From assembly GCF_963924675.1 (NCBI RefSeq), contig NC_089219.1, forward strand, positions 153,904,288-153,968,287: a stretch of 64,000 bases of DNA, written 5' to 3'. The stretch comes from Phocoena phocoena (Eukaryota > Chordata > Mammalia > Artiodactyla > Phocoenidae). This document shows positions 59,690 to 64,000 of the stretch, one piece after another; within the stretch, counting starts at the first letter, position 1; every line of letters begins with the position of its first letter. The notes below the pieces were generated by a model, which saw only the letters and a program-made list of their open reading frames with translations, made no database searches and was not told the DNA's origin. A program made the position numbers and the translations under genes.

Positions 59690-60060
59690 GGTCTTGGAGC
59701 ATGGCAGCCTCTTCCCACCCCAGGCCTCTTCTGTTTCTCCTGCCTCACATGTTTTTGCCAAGCTAGTACCTGTTCCTTCACAATTCAGCTGAAACATCAT
59801 TTCCCAAGGAAGAGTTCCCTGACCACCTGTAGCCTTTTATAAACTCTCCTAACCCTCAGAATTGCCTTGTTGAACTTTTCACAGTTGTAATAAAATATTT
59901 ATGCTATCCTTTGTTTAATGTCCATGTTCTTTGCCAGACCATGTACTTCATGAGGACAGGCACTGATTCTCTGTTTTCACTCACCTTTCTGCCCTCACCA
60001 CCTCCCACGGTGCAAGGCAACTGTGCCATGCTCAGTAAGCATTGGTTGAACAAGTAAACC
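59690..60060 (+). repeat. L2 fragment
   Basis: CAATTCAGCTGAAACATCAT, CAAGGAAGAGTTCCCTGACC and CATGAGGACAGGCACTGATT to AGTAAGCATTGGTTGAACAA are L2 3' landmarks in order. Confidence 0.85.
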
Positions 60061-60259
60061 GAATGATAAGAGCAGCGTGGGGGCTTAGAACAATTGGACC
60101 AGGGAAGTTGTCAGGATGTTTGTTTTGCGATTTCATCTTACCTCCTGAGTTGGTTATTCACAAGGTGACAAGGACTATGGAAAGAGATGAAATTTCTAGA
60201 ATTTCAGGTTCCAAACAAAATAGAAGAGTTTGGAGTTATGTACCATCTTGAGATCATTC

Positions 60260-60420
60260 ATTTTTTCAGTCGTTCAATAACTACTAAGCATCTACTATGT
60301 GTCAAGCACTAGGGATGGACACAAAGGTGAATAAAACAGACACAGTCCTTGCCTTTACTGAGTTTATAGTCTAGTGAGGGAGGCAGACATTAATGACATC
60401 CACACTAACACATGAGATGT
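60260..60420. repeat. Old dispersed repeat, family not assigned
   Basis: ATCTACTATGTGTCAAGCAC, TAGGGATGGACACAAAGGTG and GTTTATAGTCTAGTGAGGGA resemble the fragments at 14755-14960 and 25650, a common ancient mammalian repeat I do not name with certainty. Confidence 0.6.
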
Positions 60421-62850
60421 AAAATTATAACCGAGTCACGTGCTAGGAGGAGAAGGTACAAAGTACACTGACAGCCCCGATAGGGGTTTTCCCTCACTAG
60501 GGAGTCTGCCTTTTCCAAAGGTGCCTGCTGAGCTGCAGTCTGAAGGATGAGTAGGAGTGTTTAATTAAGAATATGCAGAGTATGACCTGCTGAATAAGGA
60601 TGCACAAACCGTACACACAGGGTGGGCAGGTAGCTCCCTCACTGTCTGAGCTTCCACTTTGGGGAAATGAAAACCCCAGGGCAGTTTTGATTGAAGGCAC
60701 AGTTTCAATACACTCACACAAAGAAAGTAAAGTGACAAGATTTATTACTTTCAGATTCCAGAAACAGAGGAGGGAGGTGTGCATTGAGCTGGGGGCGGGG
60801 GCAGTCCTCTGTCCTGGGTCACGAGCCAGCAGGAGACAGAGAGTAAGCACCTTTTACTTATAAGGTGGTTGGGGAGCACCACTAACTTTTCCAGGGCTCA
60901 ACTTTAAGTGCTTATTTTAAAAAGTGTCCTGGGAAATGCAAAGCAGGACCTTGTGGCTGGAATCCTAAACTCAGGTCCTTATCTAAATGTCCAGACTCTG
61001 GGTATGAGCGGAGTTATACTGTAAAATGCCTGGGCAGCAACTCAAAATAGCTGCCTCTTCACAGGAAATGATGCAAACATGAAGTTCATGCTGCTTGATG
61101 TGCCATGAATAAGTCCTTCGTCTCTGACCTCGGGTTCTTGTGTCTTCTGCCAGAATCCATGAGATTCTGTCTATCTCATTAACTTGCAAGTAGTATAAAA
61201 TCTCAGGCCCTTCATAGTTATTGGCAGGCTAGTAGATGACATATACAAAGGCACTATGGTGGGAGAGAGTAGAGCAAATATAAGAAAGAAGGCATGAATG
61301 GATGAGTTATAGGGAGTGAAGGGGGCATGGTGTGAGATGAAGCTGAGAGGTGATGTGCCGTGGGACCCTTGGCCAATCCTGCTGGGGCAGGCCCAGGGGA
61401 TGTCTTGGCTGTTATGACAATGCCACCTTCATGCAGGACATGTGGAACTAATAAACTGAGTTTGGGGGAGCACAGGACAAGGCTTGGGCTAATCTGTGCC
61501 TATGAAGTAATTTTTAACAAAGGAAGAGAGTGAACTTGGGTGTTTTCTTAACATCCTGCACCCTGTTATGAACATTTTTACGTGCCGACTACTTTGTAAT
61601 ACTTCTATTAGAGATGAAAGGAAGTCCACTTCCCAGTGCCCTAAACAAACAAGGGAAAGTTATCATGGACTATCATTGCTGCCAATCATCTAGGGTACAA
61701 AAGAAGGCTAGTTGCCTTGAGAGGGTGAAGCCATGACCCTTTAGTATTCGTGAGTATGACTCTGGACAAACTGCTTTCTGACGATTTCTCTTAATAAAGA
61801 GATGTTTCAGTTTCTAGGGAGAGGAAGGAAGAGAAGGGGGACAGAGGGAGAGACCTCACCAAGAGAGGGCTGTGAAATCAGTGTGGCTAACATTGGATTA
61901 TTACCTAATATGATTGTAAAAATAAAGGTATCTGTTCAGAAGCCCTCTGTCCCATTCTGGCAATTGGAGTTCTGAACTTTTCACTCCCGGCCTACTAATT
62001 AATTTATAGCCTGCAAAGAATGGAGTTGTCCAGGATCTTTGGCCAAAAAAAAGTATCCACAAACAGGGAACAAATCATGCAGAGCCTTGTTAAGAAGTTT
62101 TGCTCTTATCTGAAGAGTGATAAGAAATCACTGAGGGATCTAGAAAGGGGTGGCATCGTTACACTTAGGTTTCAACAGAGAGGAGCTGAGAGTGTGGAGA
62201 TTATCTCCTGAGATTATCTGCTCCTGGGGGAAATCAAGAGTTCCCTGAATTTTTACTCCTTGGTACTTCGCTGCAGCCCCGGGCTTGCCAGATTCATACT
62301 CATTTTAACGGGCCTTTCAAAAAGGAAGCAAAGCGGCACCAGGTCTCAGAGCGTTCTCAGCAATTTCCCACTCCTCTCCAGCCTTTCTTTAAAAGGCTGT
62401 GCCTTTCTTCAGCACAGGCTGGCTGTGGGAAAGAGCTTGGCGAGGGGGAGTGGGTCAGGCAGGGTGCTGCTGGGCTCAGGGAGAGAATAAATAACAGCCT
62501 TTTTTTGGGGTTACTGCTGGTTACAGAACTCAATTGTGCCCAGTTTCAACCTGGCCAAGGGCCCGGACAGAGGGCTGGAGAGGCAAAAGTAGAGGCTGCC
62601 CGAAAAGCCCGGAAACTGCTGGGTTTTGGAGGAAACTGAGTGGGAGGCTGAGTTACTGGCCACAGGAGCCCCCAGATCATCCACCTGGTGGCTTTTCTGC
62701 CAGCAGGTGCCTCAGGAAGACCTGGCCCACGTTTTCAGAACTCTCCAGGGTTTCTCAATCCACCTCAGGCGGCCCGCAGTGCTTGGCCCCGCCACTTTCC
62801 AGCCTGCTAGTTCCTTCACTGACAGCTCAGTTCCTGTACATGGCATGGTT
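60420..62850. other. Spacer upstream of CHI3L1
   Basis: No gene or well-preserved repeat is recognised over most of this stretch; frames are short. The last few hundred bases should include CHI3L1 regulatory DNA. Confidence 0.5.
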
Positions 62851-62879
62851 TGGGGTGCCGGAGAGTGGAGTGGGACAGG

Positions 62880-62886
62880 TATAAGA
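62880..62886 (+). promoter_or_regulatory. CHI3L1: CHI3L1 TATA-like box
   Basis: TATAAGA lies about 110 bp upstream of the CHI3L1 ATG, followed by GGAAGT, an ETS/PU.1-type core. The stretch from here to the ATG (CTGTCTAGGCAGCTGGGCAC and on) resembles recalled human CHI3L1 promoter and 5' UTR. Transcription would be expected to start about 25-30 bp downstream. Confidence 0.6.
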
Positions 62887-62960
62887 GGAAGTTGGACACC
62901 CAGGGAAGCGTCCTGTCTAGGCAGCTGGGCACCAGGAGCCTGAGGGCAAAGGAAGAGGCC

Positions 62961-62999
62961 ATGCCGTGCCCCCCTCTGCTGCAGCCAGGATGGGTCTGA
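62961..62999 (+). other. Upstream ORF overlapping the CHI3L1 start
   Basis: An ATG 29 bp upstream of the CHI3L1 start opens a 12-codon frame that ends at TGA 62997-62999, overlapping the first codons of CHI3L1 in another frame. Overlapping upstream ORFs usually lower translation of the main frame. Whether it lies within the mRNA depends on the start site, inferred from the TATA-like box. Confidence 0.55.
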
Positions 63000-63243
63000 G
63001 GGTGGCTCAGACAGGTCTCTGGGTTGGCCACAGAGCTGCTCCGCAGAGGGGCTGGCCTCCTACCTGCTGTGGGAGGGGTAGCAGAGTCGGTGGGGAGAGA
63101 GAAGAGGAGGCTGGTGTGAGGAGGCCCTTGATTCCTTTATGGTGGGGGGGTGCAGGGAGCAGGGGGAAGGGCAGGAGGAACTTGCAGGGGGTCTCACCCT
63201 GGATTTCCCTTCAGGTTTTGTGGTCCTGGTGTTGCCCAGAGCT
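62990..63243 (+). pseudogene. CHI3L1: CHI3L1 (YKL-40) 5' end, exons 1-2, apparent frameshift
   Basis: Exon 1 (62990-63014) encodes MGLRVAQT plus one base of Gly, nearly identical to recalled bovine CHI3L1 (MGLRAAQTG). Exon 2 (63215-63243) follows a TTCCCTTCAG acceptor and reads GFVVLVL, then PRA, before a GTAAGT donor. CHI3L1 is a secreted GH18 lectin without catalytic activity, made by macrophages, neutrophils and chondrocytes. Family exon 2 is 30 bp and encodes GFVVLVLLQS plus one base. Here it is 29 bp: a CTCCAG-like stretch reads CCCAG, which fits a 1-bp deletion inside the signal peptide. Unless a sequencing error or later compensation applies, the gene is broken from codon 16 on. Exon 3 onward lies beyond the window, so loss of the whole gene is not proven. 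Position 3' of CHIT1 on the same strand agrees with the mammalian cluster. Confidence 0.85.
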
Positions 63244-63319
63244 GTAAGTAACCCCTTTTAAGTCATGGGTGGTGGGGGTGTGGTGAGGGCTGTGTGGAAG
63301 GGACCTTGTCGCTGAGGTA

Positions 63320-63470
63320 GCGCTTTTCCAGTTTCTTCTGTGATTCAAATGGTTCAGAAATATTAGCATTTGTTAAACCAAGGTGATGAGTATATAGGTG
63401 TTGATTATACTATTCTCTACTTTTCTGTATATTTAAAATTTTTGAAAATTAAGAACTTTCAAAGGCTCAG
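63320..63470 (+). repeat. Old repeat fragment in CHI3L1 intron 2
   Basis: GTGTTGATTATACTATTCTC and TACTTTTCTGTATATTTAAA followed by TTTTTGAAAATTAAGAAC resembles the 3' terminus of old L1 elements. Confidence 0.55.
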
Positions 63471-63834
63471 GTTCAATGAAGGCTTCAACTAATCGCTTAC
63501 TGGGAACAACTAACAGGAGACCAGTAGCAGCATGGATGAGTGATGCCCAGTTATTCCTCCACAGTCAAGAGGGCAGAAAAGGCCTACTTTGCAGCAGGAA
63601 AAATTAGAATGAGCAGGGAGGAGGAACTTCCGGGTCCATTGGGATATTGTGCCCCAGCTCGGGGGATGGACTGAAGGGGCCTGGGGGATGCCATTCTGGG
63701 TGGGTTACAAGTTAGGGGCACTCCCACAGGAAGGCAGAGAAGAGATGGGCCAGAGCCTCCCAGATCAAGGACTCCACCGAAGGTCCTGCAAGACTCTCGC
63801 CTGAAGGCCAGGGTCTTCTGATATGGCTGTCGGG

Positions 63835-64000
63835 TCCCTCTTCTCCTTCAAAGTCGCTGCCTCCAGGAAGCCTTCTTTACTTGTACCAAGTCCCATTTCA
63901 TCTTCATTCATCGGCACCCTCTCACCCCATACAGTGTTCTGTTCTTAGTCTGCAGTATGTTTATCTACTATATTTGATCTTTTCTAAGCATTTTCAAAAT
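63835..64000 (+). repeat. L2-like fragment
   Basis: GCCTCCAGGAAGCCTTCTTT and the following T-rich sequence resemble the L2 3' region; it runs off the window. Confidence 0.55.

Noticed and set aside
1..64000. CRISPR arrays, operons, phage or plasmid features
   Set aside because: There is no regularly spaced repeat array, and the interspersed repeats and introns are mammalian.

Overview
This is mammalian nuclear DNA, almost certainly from a cetacean. The marker is a young tRNA-derived SINE of the CHR type (tail-first reading in minus copies: a T tract, then a GC-rich body ending in ACCAGGGAAGCCC). It occurs about fourteen times, most copies with near-perfect target-site duplications (TSDs). 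It sits among L1 elements of a whale/artiodactyl type, intron-containing genes and old MIR, L2 and MaLR repeats. Nothing bacterial, viral-infectious or CRISPR-like is present.

The genes are two members of the chitinase (GH18) cluster, head to tail on the plus strand. CHIT1 (chitotriosidase, the macrophage chitinase) spans about 16.9-29.2 kb. All 11 coding exons and all 20 GT/AG splice dinucleotides can be located, but the coding sequence is dead: a -1 frameshift with an early TAG in exon 3, a net +5 indel in exon 7, a TGA in exon 8 and a +1 insertion in exon 11. Its downstream neighbour, CHI3L1 (YKL-40, a chitinase-like lectin without catalytic activity), begins at the right edge with a TATA-like box, exon 1 and exon 2. 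Exon 2 is 29 bp where the family needs 30, so the signal peptide frame appears to be shifted; the rest of CHI3L1 is outside the window. The CHIT1-CHI3L1 order and orientation match the human 1q32 cluster (from memory).

Layout. 0-5.8 kb: a decayed minus-strand L1 with SINEs inside it. 5.87-11.39 kb: a 5'-truncated plus-strand L1 with both ORFs degraded and two SINEs nested in ORF2. 11.93-12.69 kb: a short L1 with a 5' inversion. 12.7-16.9 kb: CHIT1 upstream DNA with MIR fragments and a MaLR LTR. 16.9-29.2 kb: CHIT1 pseudogene. 29.2-31.4 kb: spacer with MIR and L2. 31.4-35.4 kb: an old minus-strand L1 interrupted by a composite insertion. 35.4-45.5 kb: gene-free spacer with ancient repeats. 45.6-59.4 kb: a pair of LTR-like direct copies enclosing AT-rich DNA, four SINEs and a full-length minus-strand L1 (51.2-58.3 kb) with an intact TSD and an apparent short 3' transduction. 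59.4-62.9 kb: spacer. 62.9-64 kb: CHI3L1 5' end.

The most interesting signal is the combined damage to two adjacent chitinase-family immune genes. Family identification rests on recalled human and bovine CHIT1/CHI3L1 proteins; no search was run.
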